Shown here piece after piece: positions 1-6,204 of a stretch of 10,493 nt of DNA. The translations under genes and the position numbers were made by a program. The DNA comes from Strobilurus pachycystidiatus (taxonomy: Eukaryota > Basidiomycota > Agaricomycetes > Agaricales > Physalacriaceae). The stretch lies in NCBI GenBank assembly GCA_019915135.1, contig JAHLMK010000061.1, positions 1 through 10,493 on the forward strand, in the 5' to 3' direction. The stretch's first letter is position 1; every line of letters begins with the position of its first letter. The notes under the pieces were generated by a model that searched no databases, had not been told where the DNA came from, and saw nothing but the letters and a program-made list of their open reading frames with translations.

Positions 1-145
1 CCCTAACCCTAACCCCCTAACCCTAACCCCTAACCCTAACCCCCTAACCCTAACCCCTAACCCTAACCCCTAACCCCTAACCCTAACCCCCTAACCCTAA
101 CCCCCCCTAACCCTAACCCTAACCCACTAACCCTAACCCTAACCC
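1..145 (-). repeat. Terminal telomere repeat tract, (CCCTAA)n with variable C
   Basis: There are 21 units of C(n)TAA plus a final CCC. The number of C per unit reads 3,3,5,3,4,3,5,3,4,3,4,4,3,5,3,7,3,3, then one CCCACTAA variant, then 3,3. The G-rich strand (TTAGGG with 3-7 G) is the minus strand, so base 1 is at or near the physical chromosome end. Longer units are mostly flanked by plain CCCTAA units. The single CCCAC variant lies near the inner edge, where old units usually accumulate changes. The tract joins module A with no spacer. Variable G counts are known from several fungi and protists. Confidence 0.97.
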
Positions 146-177
146 TTGATCTTGATTGAAACATGAATGAATAATGC

Positions 178-207
178 GTTCAAAGTCATAGTAAGATGAC
201 TTTGAAC
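178..207. repeat. Perfect 12-bp inverted repeat, 6-bp spacer (module A)
   Basis: GTTCAAAGTCAT (178-189) and ATGACTTTGAAC (196-207) are exact reverse complements separated by AGTAAG. The copy in the second block is at 6290-6319. In module B (1060-1089) the left arm differs at two positions and the right arm is intact. In C (2513-2542) the left arm is intact and the right arm is eroded. It could be a dimeric protein site or a hairpin in RNA. Confidence 0.85.
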
Positions 208-279
208 TGCGACCTGAGCGTAGAAGGAAGCGTAAACCTAACTGACTGTATTATCTGATGGATAGCTGGTGGGTAATAT

Positions 280-358
280 GTCACATTTCTAGCTAATATG
301 GTCACGTTTCTGACTGTTTTCTGTCACGTTTCTAGCTGTCTTCTGTCACGTTTCTAGC
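280..358 (+). promoter_or_regulatory. Iteron cluster, type I (module A)
   Basis: Four direct repeats of GTCAC(A/G)TTTCTAGC start at 280, 301, 323 and 345, that is every 21-22 bp or about two helical turns. The second copy ends CTGAC instead of CTAGC. The cluster ends 10 bp before CCATAAAAGG. The same cluster lies at 6392-6470. Helically phased direct repeats next to a TATA-like box fit a promoter upstream array. Origin iterons or transposase sites at an element end are alternatives. Confidence 0.7.
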
Positions 359-368
359 CGTTTTGCAT

Positions 369-397
369 CCATAAAAGGAAATTTTTCTTGCTAGCAA
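369..397 (+). promoter_or_regulatory. TATA-like box and CTAGC palindrome (module A)
   Basis: CCATAAAAGG (369-378) is followed by GAAATTTTTC-type sequence and the perfect 10-bp palindrome TTGCTAGCAA (388-397). The palindrome centre contains CTAGC, the same core as the iterons upstream. If this is a promoter, transcription would run away from the telomere into the module body. The copy in the second block is at 6481-6509, where the A-run after the palindrome is one base longer. Confidence 0.55.
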
Positions 398-1162
398 AAA
401 GTCTATTAGATAGTTAGTTTGAACAACTGAGCACGAGCGAATAGATTGCTTCCTTTGACCGACTAGTCTTCCGAATAAACGACGCATTAACAGGCCATAT
501 CTGACAAGTTAGAAAAAAAGTAAACGGTTCAAAAGCAACTCAGGACATCTTTGAACTCGTCTAGTGATACACATCTTACTTTGAACTGCGATACGCACCG
601 AGACAGAGGCCTCGTACGCGCGCCCTTTCTTGAACTGAGTTTGAACTTCTTGTGGCACGTCGCCTATGTGCCCTCACCTCCTAACCTACTAAAAGTGAAA
701 GGATAGGCCTTCCAAAGACACATCCGAGGCCGGGTGGGCTTTTTACGTTAGGCTGAATCCCTCGATCTGCGTTACCAACCTCTAACTGTCCGCAAGCGCA
801 AGACAGCTGTTTTTGAATGAATATTATGCATCATTGGATGCGTATCCTCATGCTCTTCACTGATTCAGAAGTATCAACTGTCTACCTAATCTCGTTTCCT
901 CGTTACGGCCCGATACATTACTTCCGCATACGAAAAATAGACTGTACCCAAAATACAAGTACCCCAGTCCGCGTGGGCCATCATCATACTCGGAATTGAA
1001 TATGAGATGCATAAGTATAGGTCTTCATTGATCTTGATTGAAACATGAATGAACAATGAGTTTGAAGTCATAGTAAGATGACTTTGAACAGCGACTTGAG
1101 TGTAGAAGGAAGGATAAATGTGGCTGACTATAACATGTGATGAATAGTTGGTGGGTGATTGT

Positions 1163-1241
1163 GTCACGTTTCTAGCTAATATGGTCACGTTTCTAGCTGT
1201 TCTTCCGTCACGTTTCTAGCTGATATAGTCACGTTTCTAGC
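1163..1241 (+). promoter_or_regulatory. Iteron cluster, type I (module B)
   Basis: Four intact GTCACGTTTCTAGC repeats start at 1163, 1184, 1207 and 1228 (spacing 21, 23, 21). All four keep the CTAGC core although the module body has diverged strongly from A, so this stretch is better conserved than its surroundings. The second-block copy is at 7276-7354. Confidence 0.72.
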
Positions 1242-1251
1242 CGTTTTACGT

Positions 1252-1280
1252 CCATAAAAGGAAATTTTTCTTGCTAGCAA
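1252..1280 (+). promoter_or_regulatory. TATA-like box and CTAGC palindrome (module B)
   Basis: CCATAAAAGG starts at 1252, 24 bp after the start of the last iteron, exactly as in module A. The palindrome TTGCTAGCAA is at 1271-1280. The second-block copy is at 7365-7393. Confidence 0.55.
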
Positions 1281-1513
1281 AAAAGAGGATTAGATAGATA
1301 GTTGACACCTAACGAAATAAATTGAACATCTGCGTTAGTTCAAAGATAATCCAAGACATCTTTGAACCCATCACTTGAACGCACGTCTGATACTTACTAT
1401 CCGAATCAAATCACAACGCGGCCGAAACGCACGTTTAGCATAATATCACATATCTTGGTGCGTCTCCAATACACACCAAGACAGAGGCCCCGCACGCGGG
1501 CCCTTTCTTAAAC

Positions 1514-1540
1514 GTTCTCTTCCGCTGCGCGGGCGAGAAC
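1514..1540. repeat. 27-nt hairpin in module B body
   Basis: GTTCTC (1514-1519) pairs with GAGAAC (1535-1540). An inner CCGC/GCGG stem closes a TGC loop, and a 2x2 internal loop separates the two stems. The copy is at 7627-7653. The corresponding place in module A lacks it. It may be a structured element in a transcript; no function is evident. Confidence 0.45.
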
Positions 1541-2538
1541 ACCGAGAACCCCAAACCTTCTAACCCGAACCTAACCTTCTAACCGAGTGAGCCCGTATAA
1601 GGTGCACAATCTGTTCACACTATACGTGTTGTCCGTATCTTTGTGCTCTTCTCGAATACGGCAGTATCAACTCCCCATCTAATCTCATTGCCGCACTACG
1701 GCCAAAGACATTATTTCCACAGGCAAACAAGAGGCCATAGTCAAAATGCAAGTCGCACAGCCCGTGTGGGCCATCATCACACTCGAAATGTCAATACGAT
1801 TTTGAATTGCCCATCTTTGACTGACTACGACATTTCTGAACTTGACTGCGACCATTCCCGGTATTTAGCATGAACGTGTGTTGTTTACGGCTCCTGCGGC
1901 ACTCGCCGTCAGACCTGACTTGACTCTACCCTTCATATGTCACATGTGCTCAGATCTATAACAGTTTGAACACCCGAGCACGAGCGAATAGATTGCTTCC
2001 TTCGACCGACTAGTCTTCCGAGTAAACAACGCATTAACAGGCCATATCTGACAAGTAAAAAAAAAAGTGAACGGTTCAAAAGCAACTCAGGACATCTTTG
2101 AACTCGTCAAGTGATACACATCTTACTTTGAACTGCGATACGCACCGAGACAGAGGCCTCGTACGCGCGCCCTTTCTTGAACTGAGTTTGAACTTCTTGT
2201 GGCACGTCGCCTATGTGCCCTCACCTCCTAACCTACTAAATGTGAAAGGATAGGCCTTCCAAAGACACATCCGAGGCCGGGTGGGCTTTTTACGTTAGGC
2301 TGAATCCCTCGATCTGTGTTACCAACCTCTAACCGTCCGCAAGTGCAAGACAGCTGTTGTCGAATGAATATTATGCATCATTGGATGCGTATCCTCATGC
2401 TCTTCACTGATTCAGAAGTATCAACTGTCTACCTAATCTTATTACCTCGTTACGGCCAAATACGTGAGTTCCGCATACACATTATAGACTGAAAGACACA
2501 TGGAGAGACTGAGTTCAAAGTCATTGTGAGTCGACTTC

Positions 2539-2617
2539 GTACTATTTGTTAGCTGTCTTGTCACATTTGTTGACGGTTTTGTCACACTTTGTTGACAGTT
2601 TTGTGACATTTTGTTGA
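2539..2617 (+). promoter_or_regulatory. Iteron cluster, type II (module C)
   Basis: A degenerate copy at 2539 and three clear copies at 2560, 2581 and 2603 follow the pattern GTCACA(C)TTTGTTGAC, spaced 21, 21 and 22 bp. The 5' half (GTCACATTT) matches type I, but the CTAGC core is replaced by GTTGA(C). Copies lie at 4929-5007 and 8652-8730. Order and spacing match modules A and B, so this is the same kind of site with a changed specificity core. Confidence 0.7.
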
Positions 2618-2628
2618 TGATTTCCTGT

Positions 2629-2658
2629 CCATAAAAGGAAATTTTGTTGACGCAACAA
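2629..2658 (+). promoter_or_regulatory. TATA-like box and GTTGAC hairpin (module C)
   Basis: CCATAAAAGG (2629-2638) is followed by TTGTTG-ACG-CAACAA (2644-2658), a 6-bp inverted repeat with a 3-bp spacer. It contains GTTGAC, the core of the type II iterons. Copies lie at 5019-5048 and 8742-8771, and a third tandem hairpin copy is at 5075-5089. AGCTATTAGATAGTTAG follows; the part from TATTAG on is shared with module A. Confidence 0.55.
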
Positions 2659-2778
2659 CAAAGCTATTAGATAGTTAGGTGACTTGATCCGTTAGAGGGT
2701 TGCGCTCCAAGATACGATGATGGCCAGGTACTATATTCATGTCAACAATGAAAACCTGACCCTATAAGCGTTGATGTA

Positions 2779-3051
2779 TCAGTACACACCAATGATAGGT
2801 TCCGTGAAGACGAGGTAGGACGGGTCGTGCCGGCCCCGGAGGTGACGGTTATAGCGACTTTCAGTCACAGGATCGCCACAGATCTCACACTTCTTTTTGC
2901 GCGTCCTAGATTGGGTACTGGTCAGAAAACGTCATGTTGAAGTAAGAAAAGACGCACATTGAAGACACAGACGATGAGCAAAGCTTTGTTGAAAAAGTCC
3001 CAAATAGGAAGGTGGTGGTAAGAGGTCAAGATGTAAATTACTCTGGTCCAT
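2779..3051 (-). pseudogene. Small C2H2 zinc-finger gene, copy 1 (frameshifted)
   Basis: This is the same gene as at 8892-9165. Exon 2 (2779-2905) and the 52-bp intron (2906-2957) are unchanged, and the zinc-finger exon is intact. In exon 1 (2958-3051) the A-run at 2992-2996 has five A instead of six. This takes the ATG at 3049-3051 out of frame with exon 2, and no other ATG in the exon restores the frame. It is therefore either a true one-base lesion in one copy or a homopolymer reading error. The functional state of this copy depends entirely on that base. Confidence 0.4.
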
Positions 3052-3106
3052 CAAAAGGGAGTTGCCATATTAGTCCACATCATGTGACCAGTACACAGCC
3101 ATCCAA

Positions 3107-3210
3107 ATTTCTGGCGGAATTTTGGCCTGCACAGCCACGGCCAGGATTTCTGGCAGAATTTTGGCCTGCACAGCCACCTCAGGTTCTGCTAGAATTTTTT
3201 TAGCTGCGCA
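3107..3210 (+). repeat. 39-bp minisatellite, about 2.7 copies
   Basis: Units start at 3107, 3146 and about 3185. The first two begin ATTTCTGGC(G/A)GAATTTTGG and the last is partial. The period is a multiple of three, so in one plus-strand frame it would read as a 13-residue repeat beginning FLAEFWPAQP. The copy is at 9221-9324. It lies just upstream of the zinc-finger start codon, in what would be the promoter or leader of that gene. Confidence 0.8.
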
Positions 3211-3360
3211 TATGTACTATGTGATGAGTGCTATAAAAACATTGTTCTTGGTTGTCTGAGACACAATTAAGTGGGAAAACCATGCATTAACTCGTAATTT
3301 GTACAAAGAGTAAGTTGTTGTCGTATACGAGTACAAGCTTGGTACTGTATCATGCGGCAT

Positions 3361-3654
3361 GGGGGCCGGGCCGAAACTCATTTAGCACATTCATATAGCT
3401 AATACAAACATATCATACATACACCTCGAGTCCCGAGGAGGTGCGCTGCACTGGCACCAGCTGCCGGTATAAGTCCGGGGCAAAGATGTCAACGGTGGCG
3501 GCCAACCGGATATTGTATTGACCTCAAACCTGTTTTCCCACTCTTCTATGTGTATTTAGGACCGGCCCCAGAAGAGTTTGGGTCCCGACAATGTGTGGGG
3601 ACAAAGCTGGTCTATGTCGTCTCGGTGCCACAGCAGCCGAGGGCCTTGCGGTCC
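3361..3654 (+). repeat. Tandem repeat E1 (294 bp)
   Basis: First of three direct repeats starting GGGGGCCGGG. Each holds a CACCTC/GAGGTG inverted repeat (3422-3443 here) followed by GCGCTGCACTGGCACCAGCT. E1 differs from E2 mainly near the start and around 3465-3480. The copy is at 9475-9768. No gene is supported: the open frames across the E units (3578-3793 and 3909-4241) lie in different frames because the E2 period is 295, not a multiple of three. Confidence 0.9.
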
Positions 3655-3949
3655 GGGGGCCGGGCTTAAACTTCTTGGGCACATTCATATAGCTAATACA
3701 AGCATATCATACATACACCTCGAGTCCCGAGGAGGTGCGCTGCACTGGCACCAGCTGCCGGTACCAGTGCGCAAGCAAAGATGTCAACGGTGACGGCCGA
3801 CCGGATATTGTATTGACCTCAAACCTGTTTTCCCACTCCTCTATATGTGTTTAGGACCGGCCCCAAAAGAGTTTGGGTCCCGACAATGTGTGGGGACAAA
3901 GCTGATCTATGTCGTCTCGGTGCCACATCAGCCGAGGGCCTTGCGGTCC
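3655..3949 (+). repeat. Tandem repeat E2 (295 bp)
   Basis: Second E unit, very similar to E1. Its inverted repeat is at 3716-3737. The copy is at 9769-10063. Confidence 0.9.
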
Positions 3950-4238
3950 GGGGGCCGGGCTTAAACTTCTTGGGCACATTTATATAGCTAATACAAGCAT
4001 ATCATACATACACCTCGAGTCCCGAGGAGGTGCGCTGCACTGGCACCAGCTCCCGGTACTAGTGCGCAAGCAGAGATGTCAACGGTGGCGGCCGACCAGA
4101 TATCGTATGACCACGAAACCTTTTTCCCCACCCTCCCCCAACCCTAAGGGACTGGCCCCAGCAGGAATTAGGCCTATCCGATGTGTGGGGGCGGAGCTGG
4201 ATCTGGCCGTCCCGGTACCGGAACCAAAGAAGCAGCCA
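3950..4238 (+). repeat. Tandem repeat E3 (diverged end unit)
   Basis: The first 165 bp match E2 closely (inverted repeat at 4011-4032). After about 4115 it diverges: the TGTTTTCCCACTCCTC region becomes a C-rich tract (CCCCACCCTCCCCCAACCC) followed by one CCCTAA unit at 4142-4147. Weak similarity to E returns near 4180-4220. The copy is at 10064-10352. Confidence 0.82.
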
Positions 4239-4380
4239 TAACTCGGGAACGAGCGAGAGTGCCGCCTAGCTGCTTCGGGACAGTGATCCTGACCCTAAAA
4301 GGGTGCGGCCCCCGGGACGTTCCTGGGAATCTGGAGTGCAAAGCGTAATGTGCTGCAGATTACGCCCGCTTATAGGTATA
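4239..4380 (+). repeat. Block F
   Basis: A 142-bp block beginning TAACTCGGGAACGAGCGAGA and ending GCCCGCTTATAGGTATA. It recurs at 5113-5254 (offset 874) with several substitutions near its 3' end and at 10353-10493 up to the window end. It contains ACCCTAAAAGGGT (4292-4304), a short palindrome that includes a CCCTAA word. Confidence 0.88.
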
Positions 4381-5069
4381 GATTGCTTCCTTCGACCGAC
4401 TAGTCTTCCGAGTAAACAACGCATTAACAGGCCATATCTGACAAGTAAAAAAAAAAGTGAACGGTTCAAAAGCAACTCAGGACATCTTTGAACTCGTCAA
4501 GTGATACACATCTTACTTTGAACTGCGATACGCACCGAGACAGAGGCCTCGTACGCGCGCCCTTTCTTGAACTGAGTTTGAACTTCTTGTGGCACGTCGC
4601 CTATGTGCCCTCACCTCCTAACCTACTAAATGTGAAAGGATAGGCCTTCCAAAGACACATCCGAGGCCGGGTGGGCTTTTTACGTTAGGCTGAATCCCTC
4701 GATCTGTGTTACCAACCTCTAACCGTCCGCAAGTGCAAGACAGCTGTTGTCGAATGAATATTATGCATCATTGGATGCGTATCCTCATGCTCTTCACTGA
4801 TTCAGAAGTATCAACTGTCTACCTAATCTTATTACCTCGTTACGGCCAAATACGTGAGTTCCGCATACACATTATAGACTGAAAGACACATGGAGAGACT
4901 GAGTTCAAAGTCATTGTGAGTCGACTTCGTACTATTTGTTAGCTGTCTTGTCACATTTGTTGACGGTTTTGTCACACTTTGTTGACAGTTTTGTGACATT
5001 TTGTTGATGATTTCCTGTCCATAAAAGGAAATTTTGTTGACGCAACAACAAAGCTATTAGATAGTTAGG
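4381..5069 (+). repeat. Nested duplication of module C (689 bp)
   Basis: Matches 1991-2679 with no difference that I saw, including the 10-A run, the type II iterons (4929-5007) and the hairpin (5034-5048). The left junction is inside ATAGATTGCTTCC: F ends GGTATA and C reads GAATA before GATTGC, so three bases (ATA) are shared at the joint. The right end lies just after the hairpin and ATTAGATAGTTAGG. Confidence 0.92.
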
Positions 5070-5108
5070 AAATTTTGTTGACGCAACAACAAAGCTATTA
5101 GATAGTTA
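5027..5108 (+). repeat. 41-bp tandem duplication of the type II hairpin end
   Basis: The unit at 5027-5067 (GGAAATTTTGTTGACGCAAC and following, to ATAGTTA) is repeated exactly at 5068-5108. The TATA-like part is not repeated. It occurs only here; the C modules at 2629-2679 and 8742-8792 have one copy. Confidence 0.92.
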
Positions 5109-5112
5109 GCTG

Positions 5113-5254
5113 TAACTCGGGAACGAGCGAGAGTGCCGCCTAGCTGTTTCGGGACAGTGATCCTGACCCTAAAAGGGTGCGGCCCCCGGGACGTTCCTGG
5201 AAATCGGGAGTGCAAAGCGTATTTCGAGTCGAACTACGCCCGCTTATAGGTATA
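5113..5254 (+). repeat. Block F', diverged second copy of F
   Basis: Same length and end points as F. Differences include GCTGTTTCGG for GCTGCTTCGG, a changed AAATCGGGAG stretch, and the interval before ACGCCCGCTTATAGGTATA. It ends exactly where sequence unrelated to the subtelomere begins. Confidence 0.85.
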
Positions 5255-5339
5255 GGTATGTTTGCGCCAGGTCCTCGTCTGTGGCACTGTGGTTGGTGAA
5301 GTAGGGATTGATGGGTGGGGGAATGTTGTGATCAGACAT
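5244..5339 (-). pseudogene. Truncated 5' end of an unidentified gene
   Basis: On the minus strand an ATG at 5339, with G at -3 (CAGCCATG), opens a frame beginning MSDHNIPPPINPYF. About 26-28 residues come from the single-copy segment. The frame then runs into the F' border and stops at 5244-5246 after 31 codons, the last few made from F' sequence. The composition (proline-rich start, then an acidic DEDL stretch) looks protein-like, but I do not recognise the family. Upstream lie a possible 55-bp leader intron and a cluster of CGG-N4-CCG sites, as expected for a gene's 5' region. A retrotransposon gag start is an alternative. Confidence 0.35.
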
Positions 5340-5473
5340 GGCTGAGAACGGCAGTATCTTGTTGACTCAAAGGAAGAGTTCGAATATACTGTTAAGACCG
5401 TGCCCCAGACCAAGTCAATCGGATGTCCGAAACCGGATTTCTCGGTAAGCACAGCACAAGCGGTGATCCGAGC

Positions 5474-5528
5474 CTGTGAAAGAATAAGCGTAGAAGTGTT
5501 TAAAAGAAAGAAAAGGTAAAAGGTTTAC
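5474..5528 (-). other. Putative 55-bp intron in the 5' leader
   Basis: On the minus strand GTAAAC begins at 5528 and TTCTTTCACAG ends at 5474, with a pyrimidine-rich interior. Its length suits fungal introns. The branch site is weak (no clear CTRAY), so the call is tentative. It would be a leader intron 135 bp upstream of the ATG at 5339. Confidence 0.35.
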
Positions 5529-5709
5529 CTATTCTGTATTGGCACGTGTTTCCACACCTGCAACCCTATGGATCCCCGTCAAGCGGTAGTCCGGCTATCC
5601 CTCGGTTGTGGTGAGAGTTGCAGGGGGCCCGGTCTTGAGGATTGTCGGTGGTCCGGAACCAGGGCTGCCTGCGTTCAGCAGGTTGGTCCCTTGAGTCGAG
5701 CCTTGAATC

Positions 5710-6169
5710 CGGGGGTCCGCCAAAGAAGAGCAAACCCGGAGGAAAGAGACAAGAGATGAGCTCGGAGGTCCGTAAGGACAACGCGAGTTGGAGAATGTAA
5801 GTCTTGGCCAACGAGCGGAGATCCGCAAGTTGAGGTCGGACAAGAAGAAGAGATGAAGACTAGACTGGAGCGTCTAAGTTGATATTCGAACTGAGGAAAC
5901 ATAGGTAAAGTACAAGCGCTTAAATACTGGGCTGAGTAGGTAGATGCATAAGGAGATAAGTAAGATCACAAGCGGAGGTCCACATGTATTGGGCAAAGGG
6001 CAGCATGGTCTGGGTCAAGGGTATGGCAAGTTTGGCGGTAGAGATGCTGAGTAAAGGATCACGTGCGGAGGCCCGAGCGGCCCGGGTGGACTTGGCAAGA
6101 CTTGGCGAGGATGGATGATTAATGGGGTCACGAGGAGACGCGTGACTGGCTGAGTAAGTCGGAGATCCG
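5710..6169. promoter_or_regulatory. Cluster of CGG-N4-CCG sites
   Basis: Five exact CGG-N4-CCG sites lie at 5710, 5763, 5816, 6066 and 6160, plus one with a single mismatch at 5973. The spacers are GGGT, AGGT, AGAT, AGGC, AGAT and AGGT. Inverted CGG triplets are the known binding pattern of fungal Zn2Cys6 (Gal4-type) factors. Spacings are 53, 53, 157, 93 and 94 bp, all close to whole helical turns. The cluster is 370-830 bp upstream of the truncated ATG. Confidence 0.5.
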
Positions 6170-6204
6170 GTCCGATCCTGTGTCATGACGCATGGATATG
6201 ACAG

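Larger units (their letters stand above)
146..1027 (+). repeat. Subtelomeric module A
   Basis: This head-to-tail module begins TTGATCTTGATTGAAACATG and ends just before the same words restart at 1028. In order it holds a 12-bp perfect inverted repeat (178-207), four iterons (280-358), a TATA-like box and palindrome (369-397), then a body of about 600 bp rich in TTTGAAC/GTTCAAA words. The body recurs in C (416 onward matches 1963 onward, offset 1547). Short open frames at 817-999 (plus) and 886-1188 (minus) look non-coding: the B counterpart differs at all three codon positions and the C counterpart is interrupted. I recognise no gene. Confidence 0.9.
1028..1962 (+). repeat. Subtelomeric module B (diverged copy of A)
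   Basis: The header at 1028 matches module A closely. Iterons, TATA-like box and palindrome follow in the same order, and the body then diverges. Shared anchors remain, such as the GACAGAGGCC...CCCTTTCTT stretch near 1480-1508 and GTGGGCCATCATCA near 1767. Its last 150 bp, including a GTTTACGGCTCC stretch, has no counterpart in A. The divergence from A shows that the A-B tandem is much older than the near-identical 4.2-kb duplication. No gene is supported; the open frame at 1643-1873 starts on GTG and shows no codon-position bias against module A. Confidence 0.88.
1963..2679 (+). repeat. Subtelomeric module C (A-type body plus type II iteron region)
   Basis: From 1963 to about 2495 this is a close copy of the module A body (416-945). 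At 2510 a shortened header (GAGTTCAAAGTCAT) appears, followed by iterons of a different core, the same CCATAAAAGGAAATTTT and a different hairpin. Bases 1991-2679 recur at 4381-5069 (offset 2390) with no difference that I saw, and the whole module recurs at 8076-8792. Confidence 0.88.
2680..3360. other. Segment D, low-copy region between modules C and E
   Basis: This segment is unrelated to modules A-C and occurs once per large block (again at 8793-9474). It holds the zinc-finger gene on the minus strand (2779-3051), a 39-bp minisatellite (3107-about 3210) and a 157-bp tail. The tail contains a CTATAAAAACA TATA-like word (about 3230), the 11-bp palindrome TGTCTGAGACA (3253-3263) and the 10-bp palindrome TCGTATACGA (3321-3330). 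I see nothing else in it. Confidence 0.7.
146..4379 (+). repeat. Subtelomeric large repeat, copy 1 (about 4.2 kb)
   Basis: This block (modules A, B, C, D, E1-E3 and F) recurs from 6258 to the window end. The offset is 6112, rising to 6113 after the A-run at 396-400 and to 6114 after the A-run at 2992-2996. I saw no substitutions in the lines I compared. It abuts the telomere directly, like the telomere-associated sequences known from other fungi (for example yeast Y' elements), but I recognise no helicase gene or other known subtelomeric gene in it. Confidence 0.95.
5255..6204 (-). other. Single-copy inserted segment (possible promoter and leader)
   Basis: This 950-bp segment matches nothing else in the window. 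Its left edge is the end of F' and its right edge is a fragment of the module A tail. Several overlapping minus-strand frames (for example 5675-5902 and 5920-6186) and one plus-strand frame (5568-5759) are open, but none has a recognisable domain, and their overlap suggests composition rather than coding. It contains two CACGTG words (in GGCACGTGTTTCC near 5543 and ATCACGTGCGG near 6060) and the CGG-N4-CCG cluster. Confidence 0.6.

Noticed and set aside
817..1188. Open frames in module A (60 residues plus strand, 100 residues minus strand)
   Set aside because: They overlap on opposite strands. The plus-strand frame aligns with module B without gaps for about 49 codons, but changes fall at all three codon positions, and the C copy carries a stop. 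No domain was seen.
1643..1873. 76-residue open frame in module B
   Set aside because: It begins on GTG rather than ATG and shows no excess of silent changes against module A; most differences alter the residue.
3422..3443. tRNA T-arm or RNA polymerase III B-box in the E repeats (CTCGAGTCC)
   Set aside because: It matches only part of the B-box consensus; no acceptor, D-arm or anticodon arm could be folded around it and no A-box is at a suitable distance.
3578..4241. Two related open frames across E1-E3
   Set aside because: They lie in different frames because the unit length shifts from 294 to 295, and their ends depend on unit junctions. They are simply the E repeat read twice.
4266..4491. 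Overlapping open frames on both strands across the F and C-dup junction
   Set aside because: They cross a recent rearrangement joint and contain repeat sequence with no conserved protein signal.
5566..5902. Several overlapping minus-strand frames and one plus-strand frame in the single-copy segment
   Set aside because: Multiple frames are open at once, with no recognisable domain; GC-rich composition explains them. The region fits a promoter or leader better.
5244..6204. LTR retrotransposon 5' end (leader and gag start)
   Set aside because: I could not find a convincing primer-binding site, LTR ends (TG...CA with target duplication) or a gag zinc knuckle. It is kept only as an alternative.
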